Source of the DNA: Paucimonas lemoignei
GTDB lineage: Bacteria; Pseudomonadota; Gammaproteobacteria; Burkholderiales; Burkholderiaceae_D
Reading direction: 5' to 3'
Assembly: GCF_004342585.1 (NCBI RefSeq)
Contig: NZ_SLZQ01000021.1
Location: 1-40,873 of the forward strand
Length of the DNA: 40,873 nt
This document shows positions 1 through 10,683 of this stretch, one piece after another. A program made the translations under genes and the position numbers. Position 1 is the first letter of the stretch. Each line of letters begins with the position of its first letter. Below the pieces are notes generated by a model. It worked only from the letters and a program-made list of their open reading frames with translations. It did no database searches and was not told the origin of the DNA.

Positions 1-95
1 CGGCGCCATAGCCATTTGGGCCAGGTAAGTCCCGAGGCGTTTGAACGCGCCTCAGCGTGAGGTCGGAATTTGTCTACTGAACCGGGGGTAGTCCA
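1..95 (+). mobile_element. Right end of an IS3-family insertion sequence (transposase C-terminus plus terminal repeat)
   Basis: Read from base 1, the frame encodes the last 19 residues of an integrase-type transposase (OrfB) and stops at 58-60; the tail RRHSHLGQVSPEAFERASA is the typical IS3-family OrfB ending, where the motif SHLG.LSPEAFE recurs. About 35 bases downstream, 71-95 reads TGTCTACTGAACC, then GGGGGTAGTCCA, which has the form of an IS3-family terminal inverted repeat. The rest of the element lies left of the window, so whether it is intact cannot be told. No target duplication can be assessed. Confidence is good for the family, moderate for the exact right boundary. Confidence 0.75.
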
Positions 96-1114
96 CTAGT
101 GATATCAACGGCAAGCTGTCATCGCATTTTCAATTGAACTTCAGAGGCTCATCTCATTCTCAATCTGTCATTGAACGCGCTTTGAACGCATGGCGACAGA
201 CGCCATTGTCGGCGCTCCTTGCATGACACTTTAGCGCCCACGCGCAGCAATGGTCCCTCAAGCTCGGGATTGCGCTGAAACGACTGGGGCAGAATGATGA
301 AGACAACGATGATACGGAATAGGCTGCCACCCGTATCCGATCACGGCATCTTGCGCTCGCTGGGCCTGACCGAAGAGACCTCTGGTGCAGACTGGAGCGT
401 GCATTGACTTATCGGCGTGCGGGACGAGCATGGCCAAGTCTATCTAGCCATCCGCCGGGTGCAGTTGCATCATTTGTTTCTGCCAGTTGCACGGGGCGCC
501 GGGGGCTATCTTGATAAAGCAGGCCGATTGAGCATCGGTACGGGAAGAATTTTCACGGGACTGTCGATGAACATCACCATCAAAATGTCACTGCCAATGC
601 GGCTCGAAGCGGAATCCAGCAACGATCCGATTTATCGCGTGCGCCATGCGCCAGGAAGCAGCGCAGAAAAACAATCTAGGGGCGCCGAAATGACGGAGCC
701 GACTAGCGTGGCCGATCTCTGGGACAAGTATCATCGCGCCAGCGAAATTCATGAGAAGGCATGCGCGTCTGCACAAGGAAAGGATGTGCCGGGAAGAACG
801 GGCTATGGATAGGCATGCATGCGGATTGGTGATGCGGCTTCGCTCGCCCTGGGCATCGGCTTGGCCAATGAAAACTATGCCTTGGGGCGACCGCGCGATT
901 CAACGCCATGCAATGGACAGCGTGGCAATTGCCGGCCGCAGTACGAACGCAGCCGATACGACATGAAGATCGCACCGAGGACGGTGACCTGGACCACAAG
1001 CTGGAGTGTTCGCTGCGGGCTCTGATGGCGATGCGCGGCCGAGCCGAGCGGCAGCCGCGCTGGGCCAGCCATATTGATGCGTAGGGCGTCGCAGTTGCAT
1101 TGGGACGTACCGGC
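96..1114. other. About 1 kb without a supportable gene
   Basis: Several open frames exist (for example 417-812 plus, 131 codons) but none resembles a family I know, none has a convincing ribosome site, and the codon pattern is unlike that of the neighbours. The stretch sits between the IS end and the aldo/keto reductase. It may be decayed DNA left by transposition. One reading frame ending near 323 gives a short acidic tail (NDEDNDDTE) that could be the end of a lost gene, but this is weak. Confidence 0.5.
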
Positions 1115-1948
1115 TCAAATCATTTCCAACGGCATTTGGTGGTCGGGCGGCGGGAATGCGCGGTCCAGTGCGGCAAGCTCGTCCAGCGTCAGATGAATGT
1201 CCAGCGCGATCCGGTTTTGCTTGACGTGCCCGGGTGTGCTGGCCTTCGGGATCGCGATCAGGCGTTCCTTGCGCAGCACCCAGGCCAGGACGATCTGTGC
1301 CGGCGTGGCGGAATGTTCATCGGCAATGCGCAGAATTTCATGGGCACCCATCAGGCGGCCTTGCTCCAGTGGCGAATACGCCATGATCGGAATGTTGCGC
1401 TGCTCGCACCATGGCATCAGGTCGTATTCTATGCCTCGCCGCATCAGGTTGTACAGCACCTGGTCGGTTGCAACCGCCGACCCGGCCGGCAGCTCGGCGA
1501 CTTCCGCCATGTCCGGCACATCGAAATTACTCACACCCCAGTAGCGGATTTTACCGGCGCGTAGCAGGTCGTCGAAACCCGCCAGCGTTTCCGCCAGCGG
1601 TACCGCGCCGCGCCAGTGCAACAGGTACAGATCGATGCGGTCGGTCTCGAGGCGGCGCAGGCTTTTCTCGCAGGCCTCGACGGTTCCTTTCCGCGTGGCA
1701 TTCTGTGGAAGCACCTTGTCGACGATGAAGGTCTGTTCCCTGCACCCTTCGATCGCCTTGCCAATCAATTTCTCGGCCGCGCCGTTGCCATACATTTCTG
1801 CCGTGTCGATCAGTTTCATGCCGGTGTCGATACCGAACCGCAGGGCGTCGATTTCGTTCTGGCGGTTTTCGGGATGTTCCCCGAAACCCCAGGTGCCCTG
1901 TCCGAGCACAGGCACTTCCTCGCCCGAGGGAAATTTGGTCTTGCGCAT
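1115..1948 (-). CDS. Aldo/keto reductase
   Basis: NADPH-dependent carbonyl reductase of the AKR superfamily, 277 residues, cytosolic. The catalytic tetrad is visible: Asp48 and Tyr53 (motif DTAEMYGNG), Lys78 (VDKVLP) and His111 (LLHW). The C-terminal NADP-binding segment shows IPKAST. The start at 1948 is chosen because AGGAG lies five bases before that ATG; an in-frame ATG nine codons upstream has no such site. It lies 40 bases downstream of the LtrA/MDR reading frame on the same strand and could be the last gene of that unit; an MDR quinone/enone reductase and an AKR together suggest detoxification of reactive carbonyls (inference). The exact substrate is unknown. Confidence 0.92.
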   Translation of the reverse strand: MRKTKFPSGEEVPVLGQGTWGFGEHPENRQNEIDALRFGIDTGMKLIDTAEMYGNGAAEKLIGKAIEGCREQTFIVDKVLPQNATRKGTVEACEKSLRRLETDRIDLYLLHWRGAVPLAETLAGFDDLLRAGKIRYWGVSNFDVPDMAEVAELPAGSAVATDQVLYNLMRRGIEYDLMPWCEQRNIPIMAYSPLEQGRLMGAHEILRIADEHSATPAQIVLAWVLRKERLIAIPKASTPGHVKQNRIALDIHLTLDELAALDRAFPPPDHQMPLEMI

Positions 1949-1988
1949 GATTGCTCCTGTCGTCTGATCCTGCATTGATTGGGCGGGG

Positions 1989-4112
1989 TCACGTTATCCT
2001 GAGCACGACCTTGCCGCGCACGTGACGGCTAAGCACCAGGTCGAGCGCGTGCTGCGCCTCGTCGAACGGGACGATCTCGTGAATGACCAGGCGCAGGGCG
2101 CCAGTGTCGAACAGCCGGGTCACGTCGGCCAGCCGCGCGCGGTTCCCACGCACGACGTAGTCCGAAATGATTTTCACGCCAGGTCGGTGCACCGATACCG
2201 CCCCCGGCAGGTCGACAATCTTGCCGCCATCCTTGACCGCCGCCACATAGTCGTTCGCCACCTTGCCCGACACGCAGTTAAGGGCCTTGTCGACCCCGCC
2301 CGGATACTGGTCACGGATGGCCTTGGCCACGTCGCCGGTGGCGTCGTAGTCGATCACTGAGGCGGCGCCGAGGCCGGCCACGAAGTCATGGTTGCGGCGG
2401 CTGGCGGTGGCCACCACCTGGGCGCCGAGATGGGAAGCCAGCTGCACGGCGATGTGACCGACGCCGCCGGCGGCCGCGTTGATCAGCATCACATCGTCCC
2501 CGGTCACGTGCAGGACGTCGATCAGGGCTTCATGGGCGGTCAGGCCGATGATCGGCACGCCGCCTGCCTCGATCGGCGTGAGCGATGCCGGTATCGGCGT
2601 GACATAGGTCTCCGGCACCAGCATGAACTCGGCCCAGGCACCGTTGTCGTGCAACGGATAGTTGTAGGCGTAGACCTGCTGGTTCTCGGAGAAACCGGTG
2701 ACTGCGGTGCCGACCGCGGCAATCCTGCCCGCGCCGGCCAGGCCGAGGATCAACGGAAACGGCCGCTCCATGTCCCATGCGCCGGTGCGCACAAGGTCGT
2801 CCCAATCGCCCACTTCGGCGCTACGCATCTGCATCAGGATGTCGTGCGGACCCGGTGTCGGAACCGGCAGGTCGTCCATCAGCACCATCTTTTCACCATA
2901 GGCCCTGATGACCCAGCCACGCATCGTGTCTGGAGAACTTGCTGTGTCGCTCATGGCAGGTCTCCTGTGATAGCGCTGTTGCGCGGATGGTCGTGACGCG
3001 CGGGGGGGCACGTTCAGGTATCTGAGACTGAGGAAAGCATAACAAATCACCGCAGCGGTAAGACCAAGCAGGATGTAACCGGTTCTGGGCAATAGCAGGG
3101 CAAACCCGGTCAACACGAAGACGACCAGGGTGTTGACGACCAACTGGGACCGCAGCTCGGGACGCTCCATGAAATAGCCGTACTGCTTGCCAATGAAAAA
3201 GCAGACCGCGCCGATGACCGACAGTACCCGGAAATCGGATACCACCATGTCGTCCAGGATCGCATGCCGGATCAGGTTGGCTAGAATTGACAGGCCGATG
3301 AAGACGAAAAGGTGCGAGTACAGGATCGAATGGCCGGTCGTGAGCTTCTGTTCGGACAGTAGGTGAAAACTGTCAAAGTAGACCCACCAGATGCTCGATA
3401 TCATCACGAAGCCGGTGGCGGCGGTCAGCAGCCGCTCCACAGTCCAGCTAATGTCGGCCAGTCCCGTGGACAGGCTAATAACGGACTCTCCCAGCATGAT
3501 GATCGTGAGCAGGCCCACCCGCACGATCAGGTGTTCGGTATGCACCGGGATGAGCTGGAGGCGCTGCGGCAAAAAAAAGATGAACGCAAGCAGATCGAAC
3601 AGTATTCCAAGATAAAACACGACATATTGCTGTGGTGCCGGGAACAGGAGCGAAGCGAGACTGATGGTAGCGCCGGCGAGGATCACCCGGCCAACTACCG
3701 TTGTGAGTCCCACGCTTTCCTGGTGGCGGTGTTTCGACACGAAATACATCATGGCGATGATGTATTTCGAACTGACGTAGCAGACGACGATGGCCTCGAA
3801 GCTGGCCAGGAATCGTTGACCGATCAAGCCTGAGATGATAATCAGCAGGAACATGATGAACAGCGTTGCCAGCCGATGCTTCCGGTCATCCGCGTCGAAC
3901 CGGTTGGCATACATCGTGTGGCTGGCCCAAACCCACCACAAAGGTATGAAAATCAGGACGAATTTCCAGAACTGGAGTGGGTCGAGATGACCCTCGTGCG
4001 TGTGGCTCAGGATATGCGTGACGTCGCCGATCGTCACCACAAGAATCAGGTCGAAGAACAACTCGAGCCAGGTGGCATGGCGCTTGGACTCGAAATATTT
4101 TGTGTTGTGCAT
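1989..4112 (-). CDS. LtrA-like membrane protein in frame with an MDR quinone-oxidoreductase-like enzyme
   Basis: One uninterrupted frame of 707 codons covers two proteins that are normally separate. Residues 1 to about 370 are a low temperature requirement A (LtrA) family protein: the start motif HATWLELFFDLILVV, roughly ten hydrophobic segments, and the conserved LGES motif near 207-210. Residues 387-707 are a zinc-free medium-chain dehydrogenase of the quinone oxidoreductase type: GroES-like N-terminus, then the NADP-binding AAAGGVGHIAVQLA, and no zinc-ligand cysteines. The joint (about residues 370-386) is Arg/Pro/Gln-rich and looks like read-through. The second part has its own ATG at 2954 with AGGAG seven bases upstream, so it can be made alone. 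Either a natural fusion or two genes whose intervening stop was lost. LtrA has no firm biochemical role; the MDR half would reduce quinones or enones with NADPH. Confidence 0.85.
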   Translation of the reverse strand: MHNTKYFESKRHATWLELFFDLILVVTIGDVTHILSHTHEGHLDPLQFWKFVLIFIPLWWVWASHTMYANRFDADDRKHRLATLFIMFLLIIISGLIGQRFLASFEAIVVCYVSSKYIIAMMYFVSKHRHQESVGLTTVVGRVILAGATISLASLLFPAPQQYVVFYLGILFDLLAFIFFLPQRLQLIPVHTEHLIVRVGLLTIIMLGESVISLSTGLADISWTVERLLTAATGFVMISSIWWVYFDSFHLLSEQKLTTGHSILYSHLFVFIGLSILANLIRHAILDDMVVSDFRVLSVIGAVCFFIGKQYGYFMERPELRSQLVVNTLVVFVLTGFALLLPRTGYILLGLTAAVICYAFLSLRYLNVPPRASRPSAQQRYHRRPAMSDTASSPDTMRGWVIRAYGEKMVLMDDLPVPTPGPHDILMQMRSAEVGDWDDLVRTGAWDMERPFPLILGLAGAGRIAAVGTAVTGFSENQQVYAYNYPLHDNGAWAEFMLVPETYVTPIPASLTPIEAGGVPIIGLTAHEALIDVLHVTGDDVMLINAAAGGVGHIAVQLASHLGAQVVATASRRNHDFVAGLGAASVIDYDATGDVAKAIRDQYPGGVDKALNCVSGKVANDYVAAVKDGGKIVDLPGAVSVHRPGVKIISDYVVRGNRARLADVTRLFDTGALRLVIHEIVPFDEAQHALDLVLSRHVRGKVVLRIT
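2952..2966 (-). promoter_or_regulatory. Internal ribosome-binding site and ATG for the MDR half
   Basis: On the minus strand AGGAG (2966-2962) is followed by seven bases and ATG (2954-2952), opening the protein MSDTASSPDTMRGW in the same frame as the LtrA domain. A strong site in this place implies that the oxidoreductase of 321 residues can be translated independently of the 707-codon frame. Confidence 0.65.
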
Positions 4113-4362
4113 ATCGCCTGATTGTCGATCTTGCGCCGCGCGCCCCGAGTCCAGATGCCAGACCTCTTACGCTGTGCCGGGTGCCGATGAGCATGCCATA
4201 TGCATGCATCGTGCCGACCATGACTGCCCGGTTATCGCGCGTGCACACGGCAGGGCGGTCGTCCGGTCCGTCCATACCGCATCGGGCACATGGAGCCGAA
4301 GCCGCCAAGAAAAAAAGGCCACAGCCCGAAGCCCGCCCGCGCGCCCTTCTGGCTGGCAAGGA
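4113..4362. terminator. Gap between clpB and the LtrA/MDR frame, with a possible clpB terminator
   Basis: Downstream of clpB on the minus strand, a GC-rich stretch (about 4350-4317) with imperfect self-complementarity runs straight into GGCC and a seven-base T run (4316-4310). This has the form of a rho-independent terminator, but the stem is not clean. I see no gene in the remaining bases and no confident promoter for the LtrA frame. Confidence 0.35.
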
Positions 4363-6945
<2,583 letters not shown>

Positions 6946-7045
6946 CTTGCACACTCCTTGAAGGTCGGGAGGTTGGAAAACTCAAGAGTGAAATTGCTTG
7001 CCGCGGACAGGCTCGGCCGGAGAGGCTCAGCCGTTTGGGGGGCAT

Positions 7046-7222
7046 TCAGACCTGGCGCGGTTGTGTCGCCTGCCTGGATGCTGCCTCCAGCACGGCCCGG
7101 GCGAACCCCAGCACTTGTGCCTGGCTCAGGGCCACTTCATATTCCGGCAGTCCGAAGAATTCCAGGGTGTCGAGCGCGATGGCTTCTATCTGTTCATCGG
7201 TCAGGCTGCATTGCTGGTTCAT
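7046..7222 (-). CDS. Small protein of 58 residues, unknown function
   Basis: Starts at ATG 7222 with AAGGAG five bases upstream, a strong site. The sequence (MNQQCSLTDEQIEAIAL...) is acidic and predicted helical, with no membrane segment or signal peptide and a single Cys. It lies between the Old Yellow Enzyme and clpB on the same strand (73 bases after the former, 100 before the latter) and so may be co-transcribed. I do not recognise a family. The strong ribosome site and position are the main support. Confidence 0.65.
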   Translation of the reverse strand: MNQQCSLTDEQIEAIALDTLEFFGLPEYEVALSQAQVLGFARAVLEAASRQATQPRQV

Positions 7223-7294
7223 TGTCTCTCCTTGATATTGCAGGACTCTGGCAGAGCAGGGCAGGAACATCCGTCCCGTCCATCTTTTCATGCA

Positions 7295-8503
7295 TCATCG
7301 CCAGCTTTCATCGACGCAGGGTTTAGGCGACTCGCCACGCGTTTGTGCCAGGGTCGGGTAGTCGGTATACCCTTTCGCACCGCCGCCGTAAAAGGTACTG
7401 GGGTCCGGAGTATTCAAGGCCGCGTGCTGGCGAAACCGCTCCGGCAAGTCGGGAGTGGACAGGAAGCCGCGACCAAACCCGATCAAGTCGGCCTTGCCTT
7501 GTGCAAGCCATTCGTTGGCGCTGTTGTGATCGAAACCGCCGGTCAGCATCAGCTTGCCGCGGAATTTCATTCGGATCATCTCAAGCATGCGCATTGCGGC
7601 GGGGTCGGGTGCGGCACCCTTTTCGAGCGCGGCGGCGGCTGGGTTGATGACATGCAGATAGGCAGGGTCGAACGCATCGAGCCGCTCGACGATATGCCCG
7701 AACGTGGTCTCCGGGTCGTCGTCGCTCACATCGTTGAAGGTGCCCAGCGGCGACAGCCGCAGGCCGACCCGCTCGCGGCCCCAGATTTCGCTGACAGCCG
7801 TCATCACCTCCATCAGCAGGCGCGCCCGGTTCGCGGCCGATCCGCCGTACTGATCGGTGCGCTGATTGGTCCTGGAGCAGATGAACTGGTCGATCAGGTA
7901 ACCGTTGGCGCCATGCACTTCGACGCCGTCGAAGCCGGCTTCCAGCGCATTCGTGGCGGCGCGCAGATACTGGTTGACGAGGTAGGGCATTTCCTCTGTC
8001 TGCAGGGCGCGCGGGGTGACGAACGGCACCAGTTCACCTTCGCCCATGTCGTTCTCGATAAAGGCCTGGCCGCTAGGGCGAATTGCCGACGGCGCGACCG
8101 GCAGCATGCGGTCCGGCTGCAGCGCCGGGTGCGAGATGCGGCCGACATGCCACATCTGCAGGAAGATCCGCCCTCTGGCCGCATGCACGGCCGCAGTCAC
8201 TAGGCGCCAGCCTTCGATCTGCTCCCGGCTATGAATGCCCGGCGTCCAGGCATAGCCCTGTCCCTGCATGGAAACCTGGGTCGCCTCGCTGATGATGACG
8301 GCGGCCGAAGCGCGCTGCACGTAATACGCGGCCATCAGAGGAGTCGGAACATTGCCGGGCTGGCGTGCGCGCGAGCGGGTCAGCGGGGCCATGACGATGC
8401 GATGGGGTAAGGAATAGGGTCCCAGCATGATGGGCTGGAACAGCGGCTCCGAAGCGGTCGGGGGAGCTTCCCTGGCCGGGGTGGCTTGGGTCGATGCGGA
8501 CAT
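7295..8503 (-). CDS. Alkene reductase, Old Yellow Enzyme family (NemA-like)
   Basis: FMN-dependent ene-reductase, 402 residues, TIM barrel, cytosolic. Family marks: the N-terminal LFQPIMLGPYSLPHRIVMAPLTR strand that binds FMN (seen as LPHRIVMAPLTRSRA), the substrate-binding HGANGYLIDQF (His and Asn of the HxxN pair), RTDQYGG, and the C-terminal phosphate-binding IGFGRGFLSTPDL. It reduces activated double bonds of enones, nitro compounds and maleimides with NAD(P)H. The N-terminus carries about 20 extra low-complexity residues; AGGAGG eight bases before the ATG supports the start. It follows the LLM oxidoreductase by 33 bases, probably in one transcript. Close to E. coli NemA in type; orthology not shown. 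Confidence 0.93.
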   Translation of the reverse strand: MSASTQATPAREAPPTASEPLFQPIMLGPYSLPHRIVMAPLTRSRARQPGNVPTPLMAAYYVQRASAAVIISEATQVSMQGQGYAWTPGIHSREQIEGWRLVTAAVHAARGRIFLQMWHVGRISHPALQPDRMLPVAPSAIRPSGQAFIENDMGEGELVPFVTPRALQTEEMPYLVNQYLRAATNALEAGFDGVEVHGANGYLIDQFICSRTNQRTDQYGGSAANRARLLMEVMTAVSEIWGRERVGLRLSPLGTFNDVSDDDPETTFGHIVERLDAFDPAYLHVINPAAAALEKGAAPDPAAMRMLEMIRMKFRGKLMLTGGFDHNSANEWLAQGKADLIGFGRGFLSTPDLPERFRQHAALNTPDPSTFYGGGAKGYTDYPTLAQTRGESPKPCVDESWR

Positions 8504-8536
8504 GATATTTGCCTCCTGAGAATGCGAAACGGAAGA

Positions 8537-9547
8537 TTATTGGGCGGAATATGCGGCCGCCGGCACGCCTGCTTTCAACTGCGGCAGTATCTCCTTGCCA
8601 ATCTCTTCCAGGACCGCGCCGGCATCGCGCGCTCCATATTTCAGATTGAGGATGACGTGGTTAACCCCGATCGTCTGCAGCGCTTCGAGAAAATGCAACA
8701 CGAAGTTACGGCCGCCCCGAAAGCCTAGATGAATCGGTGTCGGCGGCTGGTCGGGATTGTCGCTGAGATCGACATAGAAGGATTGCACGAAAGGTTTGAA
8801 CGAGCCGGGCGCGACGGCTTCCACCGCGGCGCGCCAGTGCGACACCACTTCCATCTGGCGTTCGATGCCGCGCGGATAAGTGATCCAGCCATCCGCGTGC
8901 TGCGCAATCCAGTCCAGGCGCTGTCCGCTATGGCCGGTGACCAGCATCGGCAGTCGCCCCGTCGGTTTCGGCACCAGGTCGGCGTTGCCATACAGGTCGC
9001 CATAGGAAGAATGCACGGTCGGAAACTCATTGTCCAGCACGGTGCGGATCACGCTGAGGTTGTCGCGAAACAGGGCGGAGCGCTGTTCGAAGTCGACACC
9101 GAATGCCGGGAACTCTACCGGCCGGTCGCCGGACGCGACGCCCAGAACCAGGCGCCCGCCCGACAGCTGGTCGACCGATGCGGCGGCTTTTGCGGTGTGC
9201 AATGGATGGCGCAGCGGCAGAACGATGGAACCGGTGGCCAGCGCAATCTCGCGTGTCTGCGCCGCAATCCAGCCGAGATACATCCAGGGATCAAACACCT
9301 GGCCGATATCGCCGAAGCTCGGGTCACGCAGCGGCACATCGCGAAACCACAACGCGGCGAAACCCAGTTCCTCGGCACGGCGGGCAAGGTATTCCTGGTG
9401 CTGCATCGACGGCTGGTCGCCCTCGAAAGCCTCGATTGGAAAGAAAACGCCCAGCGTAAGCCGGTCTGGCGCGAACATGCGCCGGTAACCCTTCATGTCG
9501 CTGGGTTTGGCTTTCCTGTTGGGGCTCAGCATATTGGCGGTCGCCAT
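8537..9547 (-). CDS. LLM-class flavin-dependent oxidoreductase
   Basis: Luciferase-like monooxygenase/F420-type TIM-barrel flavoprotein, 336 residues from the chosen start. Family marks are the LTLGVFFPIE opening strand, ALWFRDVPLRDP, the ATGSIVLPLRHPLHTAK block and GGRLVLGVASGDRP. The start at 9547 is preceded by GTGGAGAAAGAG; upstream in-frame ATGs would add 42 residues without a ribosome site. Probably uses FMN; the substrate is not predictable from sequence. First gene of the run LLM, Old Yellow Enzyme, small protein, clpB on the minus strand; two flavoenzymes beside a disaggregase fit an oxidative or electrophile stress module (inference). Confidence 0.88.
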   Translation of the reverse strand: MATANMLSPNRKAKPSDMKGYRRMFAPDRLTLGVFFPIEAFEGDQPSMQHQEYLARRAEELGFAALWFRDVPLRDPSFGDIGQVFDPWMYLGWIAAQTREIALATGSIVLPLRHPLHTAKAAASVDQLSGGRLVLGVASGDRPVEFPAFGVDFEQRSALFRDNLSVIRTVLDNEFPTVHSSYGDLYGNADLVPKPTGRLPMLVTGHSGQRLDWIAQHADGWITYPRGIERQMEVVSHWRAAVEAVAPGSFKPFVQSFYVDLSDNPDQPPTPIHLGFRGGRNFVLHFLEALQTIGVNHVILNLKYGARDAGAVLEEIGKEILPQLKAGVPAAAYSAQ

Positions 9548-9736
9548 CTCTTTCTCCACTCTGAGTGATGATTCGATTTCGCTATATCTAGCAATTCGCA
9601 TGCCGCAGGCCTTAGGCGCCAGCGGGAAGAAGGCGCGGCCGGCGAGGCGCGGCCATGTGGCAGTCATTGGCACTCATGCGCCGGTCCGAAATTTGCAAGC
9701 AGGGTTTATAGATCTACGGATCTGCGCTGTTCAACC

Positions 9737-9756
9737 GGAGCTCCGCTCCACTTTTT
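9737..9756 (+). promoter_or_regulatory. Leader hairpin plus T run just before the hsp20 ribosome site
   Basis: GGAGC (9737-9741) and GCTCC (9745-9749) form a five-base-pair stem with a three-base loop, followed by TTTTT at 9752-9756. The ribosome site AGGAG begins at 9761. The left arm GGAG resembles a ribosome site itself. It could be an attenuator, an RNA thermometer element or chance; the stem is short. Confidence 0.3.
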
Positions 9757-9771
9757 ACCTAGGAGTTAGTC

Positions 9772-10305
9772 ATGAATTTAATCAGACGCGAAGGTTCGCA
9801 GGGTTCGATATACCGGCCCAGATCGATCGACGAACAGGTAGGGCGAATGGTCGAGGATATGTTTGAAGACCTATTTTCTTCTACGCTCATGCCTTATTCT
9901 GCCGTATCGAGAATCGATCAGGACGTGATCACGCCGCGCGTGAACCTGAGAGAAACAGACCAGGCATATGAACTCGAAGCGGATATACCCGGCGTCGAAA
10001 AAGACGACGTCAGGATTTCGATCGAGAATAAGCGTGTGACCATCGAAGCGGAAGAAAAAATAGATGTGACGCCGCAACAGGCCGGAGGCCAGGCGCAGTC
10101 CGGGCAGTCCGCGCAATCGGGGCAATCAGGATCGCAGGGGCAGCCGTCCCGAATGGAACGCTTCTATAGAAGATATGCCGTCAGTTTGATGTTACCCGCG
10201 GAGGTTGATGACACCAGCGCGCAGGCGAGGCTGGAGAAAGGGGTATTACGGCTGACCCTCCCGAAAAAGCAGGCGGCGCAGGCCAAAAAGCTTACCGTCC
10301 AGTAA
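9772..10305 (+). CDS. Small heat shock protein, Hsp20/alpha-crystallin family
   Basis: ATP-independent holdase, 177 residues. N-terminal arm 1-55, alpha-crystallin domain about 58-170 with the family strands VNLRETDQAYELEADIPGV and the closing LEKGVLRLTLPK. An unusual Gln/Ser/Gly-rich loop interrupts the domain at residues 102-125, encoded by four 9-base repeats (QSG, QSA, QSG, QSG). Most family members have a much shorter loop here. The C-terminal I/V-x-I/V anchor is represented by LTVQ at best, so oligomer assembly may be altered. AGGAG seven bases before ATG fixes the start. Divergent from the LLM operon; presumably keeps unfolded proteins soluble for ClpB/DnaK. Confidence 0.93.
   Translation: MNLIRREGSQGSIYRPRSIDEQVGRMVEDMFEDLFSSTLMPYSAVSRIDQDVITPRVNLRETDQAYELEADIPGVEKDDVRISIENKRVTIEAEEKIDVTPQQAGGQAQSGQSAQSGQSGSQGQPSRMERFYRRYAVSLMLPAEVDDTSAQARLEKGVLRLTLPKKQAAQAKKLTVQ
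10096..10131 (+). repeat. Four 9-base tandem repeats inside hsp20
   Basis: Units CAGTCCGGG, CAGTCCGCG, CAATCGGGG and CAATCAGGA lie head to tail and encode QSG/QSA triplets. They could vary in number by slippage, changing the length of the disordered loop in the chaperone domain. Confidence 0.8.
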
Positions 10306-10350
10306 CTGGCTGTTCGAGTCGCTGCACGGGCACGGACATGGAGAACGAAC

Positions 10351-10584
10351 ATGGACCATCAGCCAGTCGAATACAAGGGGTATACCATCCTGCCGATAGC
10401 AATCCCCGAAGGTGAAGACTTGTACTTTGGAGGATATGAAATCTCGAAAGATGGCAAGGTCGTGCGCGTGCGGAAAAAGACCATGCCGGGATTTTTTTAT
10501 CGCGATGCTGCGCTGACGGATAGCATCGAGCACGCCAAGCTTGAAATAGAAAACCTTGTGGCCATGCAGGAGCATGACGATTGA
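10351..10584 (+). CDS. Protein of 77 residues, unknown function
   Basis: Begins 45 bases after hsp20 with a GAGAACGAAC leader before ATG. The sequence (MDHQPVEYKGYTILPIAIP...) has alternating beta strands rich in Tyr/Gly/Lys, then a C-terminal helix (DSIEHAKLEIENLV). The core YKGYTI....YFGGYEISKDGK looks like a small beta-sheet domain; no signal peptide or membrane segment. I cannot name a family. Probably co-transcribed with hsp20. It converges on dnaK, with two strong hairpins between them. Confidence 0.7.
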   Translation: MDHQPVEYKGYTILPIAIPEGEDLYFGGYEISKDGKVVRVRKKTMPGFFYRDAALTDSIEHAKLEIENLVAMQEHDD

Positions 10585-10589
10585 CATGA

Positions 10590-10628
10590 AAAGAAAACCG
10601 CGGCCCGAACGGTGAACGGCGCGGGCCG
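10590..10628 (-). terminator. Probable rho-independent terminator of dnaK
   Basis: Read on the minus strand downstream of dnaK, CGGCCCG (10628-10622) pairs with CGGGCCG (10607-10601) around a 14-base loop and is followed, after CGG, by TTTTCTTTT (10597-10589). Confidence 0.6.
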
Positions 10629-10631
10629 ACG

Positions 10632-10667
10632 GCACTGCGCCGCACTGCCCCCATTGCGGCGCAGTGC
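10632..10667. terminator. Perfect 13-base-pair hairpin between convergent genes
   Basis: GCACTGCGCCGCA (10632-10644) and its exact complement TGCGGCGCAGTGC (10655-10667) enclose a 10-base loop. It sits between the 77-residue gene and dnaK, which converge. It lacks a good T run on either side but would be a very stable structure, acting as a transcription barrier or protecting mRNA 3' ends. Confidence 0.55.
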
Positions 10668-10683
10668 GGCTTTGCCGCGAAGC

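Noticed and set aside
96-108. ACTAGT and GATATC restriction-site-like cluster next to the IS end, as in cloning vectors
   Set aside because: Two six-base sites can occur by chance and no further vector sequence is present.
417-812. 131-codon plus-strand frame near the left end
   Set aside because: No known family, no ribosome site, and overlapping frames of equal length; likely chance in gene-poor DNA.
6946-7045. Possible sigma-32 promoter before clpB (CTTGAG near 6985)
   Set aside because: Distance to any CCC-type -10 element is too short and the match is poor.
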